This document shows positions 36,101-43,806 of a stretch of DNA of 64,000 nucleotides, piece after piece (the stretch's first letter is position 1; each line of letters begins with the position of its first letter). The stretch is from Methylococcaceae bacterium UBA6146 (GTDB taxonomy: Bacteria > Pseudomonadota > Gammaproteobacteria > Methylococcales > Methylomonadaceae). The translations under genes were made by a program, and so were the position numbers. The stretch lies in contig DIUY01000011.1 in NCBI GenBank assembly GCA_002422395.1, positions 358,507 through 422,506 of the forward strand, written 5' to 3'. Below the pieces are notes generated by a model that was not told the DNA's origin, did not search any database, and saw nothing but the letters and a program-made list of their open reading frames with translations.

Positions 36101-38281
36101 CTAATAAAACCGCACCTTACCTGTTTCAATGTCGTACATGGCGCCGACGAGGGCTATCTTGCCTTGTTCGAGCAGGGCGTTCAGCGAGGGGCTTTGGCGT
36201 TTGATTTGCCCGACGGTCAACAACACGTTTTTATCGGCGACTTTTTGCACCAGTTCGGGACTGTCAACACTGACCGGCACACCTTCCTCGAGGCTGACGG
36301 CTTCAACGGCAGGCTGGATTTTGTCTAGCAAGCCGGTCAAATGATCGAGCTTGGCATGGGCGCACGCGCCTTTAATCGCCCCGCAATGCGAGTGGCCTAA
36401 CACCACAATCAATTTAGAGCCGGCTATGTTACAGGCATATTCCATGCTGCCAAGAATGTCGTCATTGCTGATATTGCCGGCAACCCGCACACTAAACACG
36501 TCACCTAAGCCTTGGTCAAAAATCAGTTCCACCGAGGTGCGCGAGTCCATACAGCTTAAAATAATGGCGATAGGAAACTGTCCTTGCCCTGTGTCGTTGA
36601 CTTGTTCGAGCAGGTTGCGGTTGGATTTTAGGTTGTTGACAAAACGTTCGTTGCCTTCTTTCAGCAAGGCCAGCACGTCCGCTGGGGTGAGGGAGTTTTG
36701 CGCATCGTAGCTGGGTGGCCGGGCATTGCTGACGGGTGGCAATTCGCCGTAACCGCGCAGGTTGTTTAAGGTCAGCTTAATGCGCTTTAACTTCGCCTCG
36801 TGCTGGAAGTCGGTGATGATCTCAAAAATATCGTAATCGATATATTTGGAACGGGTCGCATCAATCACGACCTCTGACGCCACCGGTAGCCTTTCTAAGG
36901 TTTGTTTGACATGAGCCTTGTTTAAAAAGGAGACGTGTTCTGCCAGGCGCAGAATAATTTTGTTGTTGATGGTCGATTCTTGAAAATAAGCCGCGCTTTT
37001 GTAATTTTCCAGCAAAATCGCCACCAAGGCTGTCAACAGGCCGATGGCAATGCCAATTAACAGGGTGGTGAACACCAGACCGAACACGGTTGCCACAAAC
37101 GGCAAAAAATTGCTCCAACCGGCACGATAGAGCGTGAGGATCATGTCCGGCCTAATCAGTTTAAAGCTGACCACCAACAAGATAGCGGCAAGGCTGGCAA
37201 GCGGGATCTCGTTTAGCCAGTTGGGGATGGCAAGTACGGCAAACAGCAGCAATGCGCCATGCATAATAGCCGACCGCTTGGTTTTGGCGCCTGACTGGCT
37301 ATTTAAAGAGCTGCGGACAATAACTTGGGTCAGCGGTAAGCCGCCGATTAAACCGGCGCTGATATTGCCGACACCTTGGGCAATCAGTTCCTGATTGGCG
37401 GGGGTTGTCCGTTTATCAGCGTCCAATTTATCAACGGCGTCCACCGACAATAAGGTTTCTAAGCTGGCCACCAGCGCGAGCGTGACAGCGGCTAAATAGA
37501 CGCCCGGTTGGCTTAGCGCACCGAAGTCGGGAAAATGCAACTGCGCCGAAAAATCAGCCACGCTACGCAACACTGGTAACGCCACCAGATGTGATTCCTG
37601 TAAGGCCAGCTCAGGCAGCTGGGACTGCATGATTTTATTAATGGCGACACCCACCATAACCGCCAGCAAAACACCGTAGATTGGTTGGGTGACGTCCGGT
37701 TTTTTAACGGATAGCCATTCCCATGTGATTAACAATGCCAATGACACGACGCTGATAACGGTCGCCGTCGGGGACATAAAATCCAGCATGTGCGCCAATT
37801 CGGAAAACGACGAGTATTGGTCGAATTGCAAAAATGTCATGTCGCCTTCGTAATCGCTGTCATAGCCGATAGCATGGGGGATTTGCTTGAGCAGCAAAAT
37901 GACGCCGATACCCGACAACATGCCGTTAATCACCGATGACGGGAAATAATAGGCGATAACGCCCGCTTTCGCTAAGCCCATCAAGATTTGCAGCAAACCG
38001 GCCAACACCACCGCCAATAAAAAGGCGTTAAAGCCCAGTTGTCCGATTTCCGTCATCACCAGCACGGCAAGCCCGGCGGAGGCGCCGCTGATGCCCAGCG
38101 CCGAGCCGCTTAGCGGGGCGACCACCAAGCCGCCGATAATGCCGGTTATCAGGCCGGAAAACAGCGGTGCGCCGGAAGCTAACGCAATACCGAGCGATAA
38201 CGGGATGGCGATCAGAAAAACGGCGATACTGGCGGGAATATCATTTTTTAGCGTTGCAAATAAATTAGTTTGGTTAATCAT
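36101..38281 (-). CDS. SulP transporter fused to beta-carbonic anhydrase
   Basis: 726 aa. Residues 1-400 are a SulP membrane domain (LSLGIALASGAPLFSGLITGIIGG, SLETLLSVDAVDKLDADKRTT) and about 400-500 a STAS domain. The last about 200 residues are a beta-carbonic anhydrase with zinc ligands C577, H630 and C633 (ILSCMDSR, GHSHCGAI) and the D579/R581 dyad. All catalytic residues are present, so the enzyme part is probably active. The fusion lets hydration or dehydration of CO2 occur at the carrier, which strongly suggests bicarbonate as substrate. It is the second of two SulP genes in a minus-strand pair. Confidence 0.95.
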   Translation of the reverse strand: MINQTNLFATLKNDIPASIAVFLIAIPLSLGIALASGAPLFSGLITGIIGGLVVAPLSGSALGISGASAGLAVLVMTEIGQLGFNAFLLAVVLAGLLQILMGLAKAGVIAYYFPSSVINGMLSGIGVILLLKQIPHAIGYDSDYEGDMTFLQFDQYSSFSELAHMLDFMSPTATVISVVSLALLITWEWLSVKKPDVTQPIYGVLLAVMVGVAINKIMQSQLPELALQESHLVALPVLRSVADFSAQLHFPDFGALSQPGVYLAAVTLALVASLETLLSVDAVDKLDADKRTTPANQELIAQGVGNISAGLIGGLPLTQVIVRSSLNSQSGAKTKRSAIMHGALLLFAVLAIPNWLNEIPLASLAAILLVVSFKLIRPDMILTLYRAGWSNFLPFVATVFGLVFTTLLIGIAIGLLTALVAILLENYKSAAYFQESTINNKIILRLAEHVSFLNKAHVKQTLERLPVASEVVIDATRSKYIDYDIFEIITDFQHEAKLKRIKLTLNNLRGYGELPPVSNARPPSYDAQNSLTPADVLALLKEGNERFVNNLKSNRNLLEQVNDTGQGQFPIAIILSCMDSRTSVELIFDQGLGDVFSVRVAGNISNDDILGSMEYACNIAGSKLIVVLGHSHCGAIKGACAHAKLDHLTGLLDKIQPAVEAVSLEEGVPVSVDSPELVQKVADKNVLLTVGQIKRQSPSLNALLEQGKIALVGAMYDIETGKVRFY

Positions 38282-38338
38282 GTTGGCAAAATTCTGTTAT
38301 GTGACCCGTAGCGCACCTAGCACCGGCCTGCGGAGATA

Positions 38339-38357
38339 GGGGCGCACAGTACGCCCC
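38339..38357 (-). terminator. Short hairpin between the two downstream SulP genes
   Basis: GGGGCG (38339-38344) pairs with CGCCCC (38352-38357) with a 7-nt loop, just past the stop of the upstream (38364-39944) SulP gene. No U-tract follows, so it may only modulate readthrough into the fusion gene. Confidence 0.35.
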
Positions 38358-38363
38358 CTGCGG

Positions 38364-39944
38364 TTATTGGTTTAAGATAACCATGGCTTCGTGCTTGGGC
38401 ATTTTTTCTTTCCCATATAAATCAATCACTTCAATGCTGATATTGTCATCTGGCGCGGCGGCCAGAAAATTCTCCAGAACTTCGACAATGTCGTGATCGA
38501 TAAACTTGGCGTTGCTGGCGTCAATAGTAACGGTGCTGCCTTCGGGGATGTGCAGGATAAATTTTCTGACCAACGCCTTATTTAAAAATGACACGTCTTT
38601 ATTCAGCAATAAGGTAAAGTGCATGCCGTCCTGAACCAAGGTGATGGCCGCATGGTAATTTGCCTTGATGACAAAAAATAGGCCGACTGCCATGCCAATA
38701 ACCATACCCTCCAATAAGTCGGTCATTAGGATAGCCACAACGGTGATGGTGAACGGCAAAAATTGGCTCATGCCTTTGTGGTAAAAGTGTTTGAACAGAG
38801 AAGGGTTGGCCAATTTATAGCCGGTATGCAGCAGAATCGCCGCCAAACAGGCCAGCGGGATAGCGTTCAGATAGCGGGCAAAAAACACCACGCTTAACAG
38901 CAAACACACGCCATGAATAAAACAAGCTATCCGGGTTCTGCCGCCGGCGTTGATGTTGGCGGCGCTGCGGACAATCACCGCAGTCATCGGCAAGCCGCCC
39001 AGAAAACCGCTGATAATATTGCCGACGCCTTGCGCTTTCAGCTCGCGGTTGGTCGGCGCCAGGCGTTTTAACGGGTCGAGCTTGTCCGTCGCTTCCAAAC
39101 TTAATAACGTTTCCAGACTGGCGATAATGGCAATAGTCACCGCCACTTTGTAGGTCTCTGGGTTAGTCAGGTAGCTGTAGTCGGGGGAGATGAAATAATT
39201 AAAAAAATCAGTGGGTTGCTCCGATACCGGCAGGTTAACCAAATGTTCGCCGCCAACCGCCCAGGCAGGAAAAAATTGCATCATCAACAGGTTGCAACCA
39301 ACGCCCCAAAGGACGACGATTAACGGCCCAGGAATCTGTTTGAGCACGGCCTGTTTTTTAAACACCGGCAATCCCCAGATGATTAAAATCAGCAACGCGA
39401 CTCCGCTGATAACCATCGCGCCCGGCGAAACCATATTAAACGCCTCAAATAAGTCAATAAAGCTGGATTCGGCAGTTTCGCGCATATAGCTTTCATCACC
39501 TTCATAGCTGGCATGGTAGCCAGTGGCATGGGGAACCTGCTTGATAATCAGGATCAAACCGATAGCCGCCAACATGCCTTCAATCACTGCCGCCGGAAAA
39601 AAAGCGCCGATAATCCCCGCCCTTAGGAAGCCTAAGACCAGCTGTATGCAGCCCGCTAGGATCCCGGCGACCAGCAAGCCCTGAAAACTGCCCAGCGTTT
39701 CAATGGCGCCAAAGACTATCACGGTAAGCCCAGCGGCGGGGCCTGACACGCTTAGCTGCGACCCGCTTAACCATGACACGACCAAGCCGCCAACCAGCCC
39801 GGCAATCAGCCCTGAAAACAACGGTGCGCCGGATGCCATGGCTATCCCAAGGCACAGCGGCAAGGCGACTAAAAACACCACGATACCGGCGGGTATATCA
39901 TCTTTGATATGCTCTAAGTAATACTGTGCGTGCTTGTGTATCAT
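38364..39944 (-). CDS. SulP family anion transporter with STAS domain
   Basis: 526 aa from the ATG at 39944, preceded by TGGAG 9 bp away; an ATG 18 bp earlier is less likely because the ribosome-binding site would lie inside the gene. SulP landmarks: PLCLGIAMASGAPLFSGLIAGLVGG, SVSGPAAGL, SLETLLSLEATDKLDPLKRLAPTNREL, GGLPMTAVIVRSAANINAGGRTR. The C-terminal STAS domain spans about 420-520 (VTIDASNAKFIDHDIVEVL). It leads the SulP/SulP-carbonic-anhydrase pair and is divergent from an OmpR-type regulator. Confidence 0.9.
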   Translation of the reverse strand: MIHKHAQYYLEHIKDDIPAGIVVFLVALPLCLGIAMASGAPLFSGLIAGLVGGLVVSWLSGSQLSVSGPAAGLTVIVFGAIETLGSFQGLLVAGILAGCIQLVLGFLRAGIIGAFFPAAVIEGMLAAIGLILIIKQVPHATGYHASYEGDESYMRETAESSFIDLFEAFNMVSPGAMVISGVALLILIIWGLPVFKKQAVLKQIPGPLIVVLWGVGCNLLMMQFFPAWAVGGEHLVNLPVSEQPTDFFNYFISPDYSYLTNPETYKVAVTIAIIASLETLLSLEATDKLDPLKRLAPTNRELKAQGVGNIISGFLGGLPMTAVIVRSAANINAGGRTRIACFIHGVCLLLSVVFFARYLNAIPLACLAAILLHTGYKLANPSLFKHFYHKGMSQFLPFTITVVAILMTDLLEGMVIGMAVGLFFVIKANYHAAITLVQDGMHFTLLLNKDVSFLNKALVRKFILHIPEGSTVTIDASNAKFIDHDIVEVLENFLAAAPDDNISIEVIDLYGKEKMPKHEAMVILNQ

Positions 39945-40062
39945 ATTGTTTGTGCTCCACAATGATGGGGTTTAGAAACCTAAGGCCACGTCACTCGCGG
40001 CGGGCTCTGCGGTTTTTTATCCGGGCATTATATCCTGCTAACCTTTCACCAACCTTTCAGGT

Positions 40063-40734
40063 ATGAATATTTTATTAGTCGAAGACGATGCGGTGTTGGC
40101 TGATGGCTTAAGCCATACGCTTGGCAATGGCGGTTATTTGTTAAGTTGGGCGAACACCGCAAATTATGCACAACAATTAATCGATGCCCAGGATTTTGAT
40201 TTGATCATTCTTGATTTGGGCTTGCCGGACAAGGATGGCTTGGAACTGTTACGCTGGTTGAGGCAACATAAAATCGCCTTGCCGATCATCATCCTGACCG
40301 CCCGTGACGGTATCAATGACCGTATTGACGGGATTGAACAAGGTGCGGACGATTATTTGACCAAACCCTTTGAGCTTCGTGAGTTGGAGGCCCGGATAAA
40401 CGCGCTTATCCGGCGTTGCTACGGCGGCTTCAATAATGATTTGGTGGTCGGCAAGCTGACATTGGACACCCAGCAGCACTTGGTTAAGGTCGATAACGAA
40501 CCGCTCCAGCTATCAGCACGCGAATATGGCGTGTTGGAGATTTTATTGTTGCAGGCGGGCAAAGTGGTCGCTAAAGAGCGCATGGCGCAGCGGTTGGCTA
40601 TCGACGGTGAAGGTTTGACCGATAATGCCATTGAAATTTATGTGCACCGCCTGCGTAAACGCCTGGAACCTTACGGTATTGTTATCCGTACTGTGCGTGG
40701 TTTAGGCTATTTATTGGAGCATTCCGATGGTTAA
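40063..40734 (+). CDS. OmpR-family response regulator
   Basis: 223 aa. The receiver domain has D51 (LIILDLGLPDKDG) and K in LTKPFELRE. A winged-helix DNA-binding domain follows from about 125 to 220 (VYVHRLRKRLEPYGIVIRTVRGLGYLL). It is most like the QseB/PmrA/TctD group. It starts 119 bp from the divergent SulP gene and overlaps the sensor kinase by 8 bp, so it may control the transporter pair; no operator could be assigned. Confidence 0.93.
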   Translation: MNILLVEDDAVLADGLSHTLGNGGYLLSWANTANYAQQLIDAQDFDLIILDLGLPDKDGLELLRWLRQHKIALPIIILTARDGINDRIDGIEQGADDYLTKPFELRELEARINALIRRCYGGFNNDLVVGKLTLDTQQHLVKVDNEPLQLSAREYGVLEILLLQAGKVVAKERMAQRLAIDGEGLTDNAIEIYVHRLRKRLEPYGIVIRTVRGLGYLLEHSDG

Positions 40735-42109
40735 CAACAACAGCCTGAAAAACGAAATCCTGTTCCGGCTGGTCATCCCGCTGATTTTTTTTGTCATCGT
40801 CGATGCCGTGCTGTCTTATTTTGTCACCTTGCATTATGTCGATGAAGCCTATGACCGTTGGTTGCAGGATTCGGCCCGTTCCTTAACGCAAGACATCAAG
40901 CTGCAACAAGGCAAGGTTGTCGTTGAGCTGCCGCCGGCGGCGTTGGCAATTTTTAACTGGGATGAGCAAGACCGGACGTATTTCAAAATCATCTCCACCG
41001 AGCAGGAACTATTGGCAGGCGACAGCCAAGTGCCCGAACCGCTGTCCCCTACGACCGACTGGTCACAGCCGGTGTATTTTTACGACACTTTGTACGGCGA
41101 GCCAGTCAGGGTCATATCCATGCTGGTGGCGGTTAACGGCACTACGGAGCGGCTTTTTGTCCATGTCGCCGAAACGTTAAACAAACGCCGCGGTATGATG
41201 ACCGACATTTTGCTGGCTGATTTGCTGCCGCAAATTGTTTTTGTGTTTGTCACCGGTATTTACCTGCTATCTGGCCTAAAACGGGGCTTACAGCCCTTGC
41301 ATTTGCTGGCTAGGCAGATTGCCCAGCGTTCCGCCAATGATTTAAGCCCAATCCCGGACACCCATGTGTTTTTGGAAGTGCGGGCGCTGACAGACACTAT
41401 CAATGGCTTATTGACCCAACTCACGCAGGCTATCGCCACCCAGCAACGCTTTATAGCCAATGCGGCGCACCAGTTGCGCACACCCTTGGCCGGGTTAAAG
41501 TTGCAGGCCGAACGCGCTATGCGGGAAACCGATGTGACGGCAATGCAGCCGGCCTTGGCGCAAATCCAAAACAGTGCGGACCGGATGTCGCATTTGACTA
41601 GCCAATTACTGGTGCTGGCGCGTTCGGAACCCTTAAGCGGTGACCATGAATCGCATCCGGTGGACTTGTGCGGATTGGTTAGGCAAACCTGTATGGACTG
41701 GGTGCCTAAAGCGTTGCAACGGGGGATGGAGATCAGCTTTGAAAGCGGCACACATCCTGCTTATGTCAACGGTAACGACATTTTGCTAAGGGAGTTGCTG
41801 GCTAACCTGCTGGATAATGCCATTGCCTATGGATATGAGCGGGGTGCTGTTACGGTAACTCTTAAGCGGCAGCCAAAATTGTGCCTGACGGTGACCGATA
41901 ATGGCCCGGGCATTGCCGAAACGGAACTGGACAAAGTGCCGGAACGTTTTTATCGGATTCCGGGCAGTTCGGGTAACGGCTGCGGGTTGGGTTTGGCGAT
42001 AGTCAAAGAGATTGCCGAGTTGCACCAGGCAAGATTTAGGCTTGAACGCGCTAGCCGATCAGGCGGGGTTCGGGCGTCGGTCACGTTTGACGGCGGATAT
42101 TCTGTGTAG
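40727..42109 (+). CDS. Sensor histidine kinase of the TctE/QseC type
   Basis: 460 aa. An N-terminal membrane segment (LVIPLIFFVIVDAVLSYFV), a periplasmic domain (about 35-165) and a second segment (QIVFVFVTGIYLLSGL) are followed by HAMP-like linker, HisKA with H248 (HQLRTPLAGL) and HATPase (DNAIAYGYERG, VTDNGPGI, GNGCGLGLAIVKE). Its periplasmic domain resembles the TctE family that senses carboxylates. It overlaps its response regulator by 8 bp and so forms a classic two-component pair. Confidence 0.93.
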   Translation: MVNNNSLKNEILFRLVIPLIFFVIVDAVLSYFVTLHYVDEAYDRWLQDSARSLTQDIKLQQGKVVVELPPAALAIFNWDEQDRTYFKIISTEQELLAGDSQVPEPLSPTTDWSQPVYFYDTLYGEPVRVISMLVAVNGTTERLFVHVAETLNKRRGMMTDILLADLLPQIVFVFVTGIYLLSGLKRGLQPLHLLARQIAQRSANDLSPIPDTHVFLEVRALTDTINGLLTQLTQAIATQQRFIANAAHQLRTPLAGLKLQAERAMRETDVTAMQPALAQIQNSADRMSHLTSQLLVLARSEPLSGDHESHPVDLCGLVRQTCMDWVPKALQRGMEISFESGTHPAYVNGNDILLRELLANLLDNAIAYGYERGAVTVTLKRQPKLCLTVTDNGPGIAETELDKVPERFYRIPGSSGNGCGLGLAIVKEIAELHQARFRLERASRSGGVRASVTFDGGYSV

Positions 42110-42553
42110 CGTTGGGGTGAGGGTGGCAGGTGCGGTAATCGAAGCAAAAAAACGGGTTGGGATTTTTTAGCGAAGTTGTTTCCTGCCATAACCGCCCCGC
42201 ACCCGCTTAAGAGAACCTTGTCGAACTATGGATAGATAGGTTTGTCTTATTCCAGCTTGAACAGCACCTAAATAGAGGCGACCATGAAGCTTGGTTGGCC
42301 ATGCCGTTTAAGGGCCCTAACGGGATAGGATAGCGTCCAGACCTTGAAAAATAAGCAACCTTGTACCCGCTTGATGACTGTGATAAGGTTTTCAATAGCT
42401 CACCCAATTTAGGTTGTCAGTGCCTTCTTAAGTTTAAATTGAGTGCAGCCGGTTACGGGCGAGCTGTTTTTTTTCATGTGCCCGTGTATTTTTTATGGCG
42501 GGCCAGTTGTCTGGGTTGTTAAAAAAACAATACGACACATAGAGGAAATGATT
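42110..42553. other. Gap of about 440 bp with a possible decayed coding stretch
   Basis: On the plus strand around 42216-42340 one frame reads protein-like (LFQLEQHLNRGDHEAWLAM) before a stop, and further fragments in the same region are broken by stops. It could be a dead gene, or chance. No RNA gene or strong hairpin was seen, and the promoter of the next gene probably lies in the last 100 bp. Confidence 0.25.
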
Positions 42554-43003
42554 ATGAAATTAGCTTGGGTAGTTGTTGCCGACAACACATGTGCACGCAT
42601 TTTTACTGCGGACATGGCTTCGTCCCCTTTAAATGAAATCGACAGATTCGCACACACGGCGGGGCGTTTGCATGACCGCGAAATGACATCTGACTTGCCG
42701 GGAAAAATAAAAAGTGACAATGGCGGGGGGCATGCTTTTGAACAGCCCACCGACCCTAAAAAACACGAGGCCGATAATTTTGCCCACTATATTGCAGATT
42801 ATTTGGAAACGGCACGTAACGGCCACAAGTTTGAAAATTTGCTTATTGTTGCTGAACCTTCATTTCTTGGTTTGCTACGTAACCATTTGTCGGAACAAAT
42901 AAAAAAACAAATCAGTTTCGAGCTGGATAAAAATGTTGCTACGTTGTCTAGCGATGAAATCCGCAAACATCTTCCTCAATATTTGCCCCATCAGCTTGTT
43001 TGA
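42554..43003 (+). CDS. Host attachment protein family (archaeal-release-factor-like fold)
   Basis: 149 aa from the ATG preceded by AGAGG; the earlier in-frame ATGs lie in a stretch without family features or with poor spacing. The start (MKLAWVVVADNTCARIF) and the later LLIVAEPSFLGLLRNHLSEQIKKQISFELDKN, ending SSDEIRKHLP, match proteins annotated as host attachment protein or required for attachment to host cells (baeRF-like). Their function in free-living bacteria is uncertain; a stress- or ribosome-related role is often assumed. The HPF gene follows at 51 bp. Confidence 0.8.
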   Translation: MKLAWVVVADNTCARIFTADMASSPLNEIDRFAHTAGRLHDREMTSDLPGKIKSDNGGGHAFEQPTDPKKHEADNFAHYIADYLETARNGHKFENLLIVAEPSFLGLLRNHLSEQIKKQISFELDKNVATLSSDEIRKHLPQYLPHQLV

Positions 43004-43054
43004 TGGGCAACATATTGGCACTTTTATGCGTTAATTTTAGTAAGGTAAATTGAT

Positions 43055-43435
43055 ATGCAAATCCCATTACAAATAGTTTTTCGTGGTATCCCGACTTCCG
43101 AAGCGGTGGAGGCTAGAATTCGTGAAAAAGTCAGTAAGCTGGAAAAATTCCATTCGCACATCATGAGTTGCCGCGTTGCTGTGGAAGCCGAACACCAAAG
43201 CCAGCATCAGGGCAATCAATACCATATCCGTATAGACATCACCACACCCGGCAAAGAGTTTGTGGTCAGTCGTGAACACCATGACAAGCAGGCTTATGAA
43301 GATGTTTATGTGGCTATTCGGGACGCGTTTGACGCAGCTGCAAGGCAGTTGAAAGATTACGCCCAAGTTCAGCGCGGCGATGTTAAAAGCCATGAGATAC
43401 AAGGTTATGAGTTACAAGACATAGCGGAACAGTAA
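43055..43435 (+). CDS. hpf: Ribosome hibernation promoting factor family protein
   Basis: 126 aa of the HPF/RaiA (S30EA) family. It begins MQIPLQIVFRGIPTSEAVEARIREKVSKLEKFH and has the conserved YEDVYVAIRDAFDAAARQLKDY helix. Its length is between short HPF and YfiA. Such proteins bind 30S subunits and stop translation in stationary phase. It is 51 bp downstream of a host-attachment-family gene, suggesting a stress operon, and an AAGG lies upstream of the start. Confidence 0.85.
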   Translation: MQIPLQIVFRGIPTSEAVEARIREKVSKLEKFHSHIMSCRVAVEAEHQSQHQGNQYHIRIDITTPGKEFVVSREHHDKQAYEDVYVAIRDAFDAAARQLKDYAQVQRGDVKSHEIQGYELQDIAEQ

Positions 43436-43464
43436 TGGTGTTCTTGCCCAAGTAAAATGCCAGT

Positions 43465-43486
43465 AAAAAAGCGGGCTTAAACCCGC
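43465..43486 (-). terminator. Intrinsic terminator (minus strand)
   Basis: GCGGG (43471-43475) and CCCGC (43482-43486) are separated by a 6-nt loop and read on the minus strand into TTTTTT. It lies 320 bp past the gluzincin stop and is the first of five hairpins in the 43436-43806 gap. Confidence 0.55.
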
Positions 43487-43501
43487 ATCCGACAACACAC
43501 T

Positions 43502-43532
43502 GTTCCGGCACCTAGAAAAACTGTGCCGGAAC
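43502..43532. repeat. Perfect 10-bp hairpin
   Basis: GTTCCGGCAC (43502-43511) pairs with GTGCCGGAAC (43523-43532) across an 11-nt A-rich loop, followed by an A-tract. It could act as a terminator on the minus strand or be part of the hairpin array. Confidence 0.6.
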
Positions 43533-43545
43533 GTATAAAAAAACA

Positions 43546-43591
43546 AGCGGTCAGGCCACAACTGTAGGGTTAAGCCCCCCGCCTGACCGCT
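43546..43591. repeat. Perfect 11-bp inverted repeat
   Basis: AGCGGTCAGGC (43546-43556) and GCCTGACCGCT (43581-43591) are exact complements with a 24-nt loop, in the non-coding space between hpf and the gluzincin gene. Confidence 0.6.
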
Positions 43592-43680
43592 ATCTAAAAA
43601 GGGGATTCAATCCTCACTTCAGTTTGACCCGTTGTTTAAATTGAATCTCCAAAGCACAAAAGCTTAAGTAGCTGCCCAAA

Positions 43681-43724
43681 AGCAAGCCGCCCGTATGAAA
43701 CTTGCGTAATACGGGCGGCTTGCT
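43681..43724 (-). terminator. Strong 16-bp hairpin, probable terminator of the gluzincin gene
   Basis: AGCAAGCCGCCCGTAT (43681-43696) and ATACGGGCGGCTTGCT (43709-43724) are perfectly complementary with a 12-nt loop; on the minus strand TTTT follows. It lies 83 bp beyond the gluzincin stop. A related motif GCCCGTATG...CTTGCGTAATACGGG recurs at about 48460-48490. Confidence 0.6.
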
Positions 43725-43731
43725 ATTTGCT

Positions 43732-43764
43732 ACGACTGCCCGTCCTCAAAGGACGCGCAGTCAT
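43732..43764. repeat. Inner hairpin of the 10.3-kb nested-palindrome element, isolated copy
   Basis: ACGACTGCCCGTCCTC (43732-43747) and AAGGACGCGCAGTCAT (43749-43764) are near-complementary. It matches the central hairpin at 10285-10317 but lacks the outer arms. Confidence 0.75.
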
Positions 43765-43806
43765 TTTGTGCCGAAAAACTTATCCGTAATTACTTAACAG
43801 TAATAT

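Noticed and set aside
36891..37118. Separate small gene inside the SulP-carbonic anhydrase region
   Set aside because: All alternative frames here are shadows of the 726-aa fusion gene, which shows continuous family similarity.
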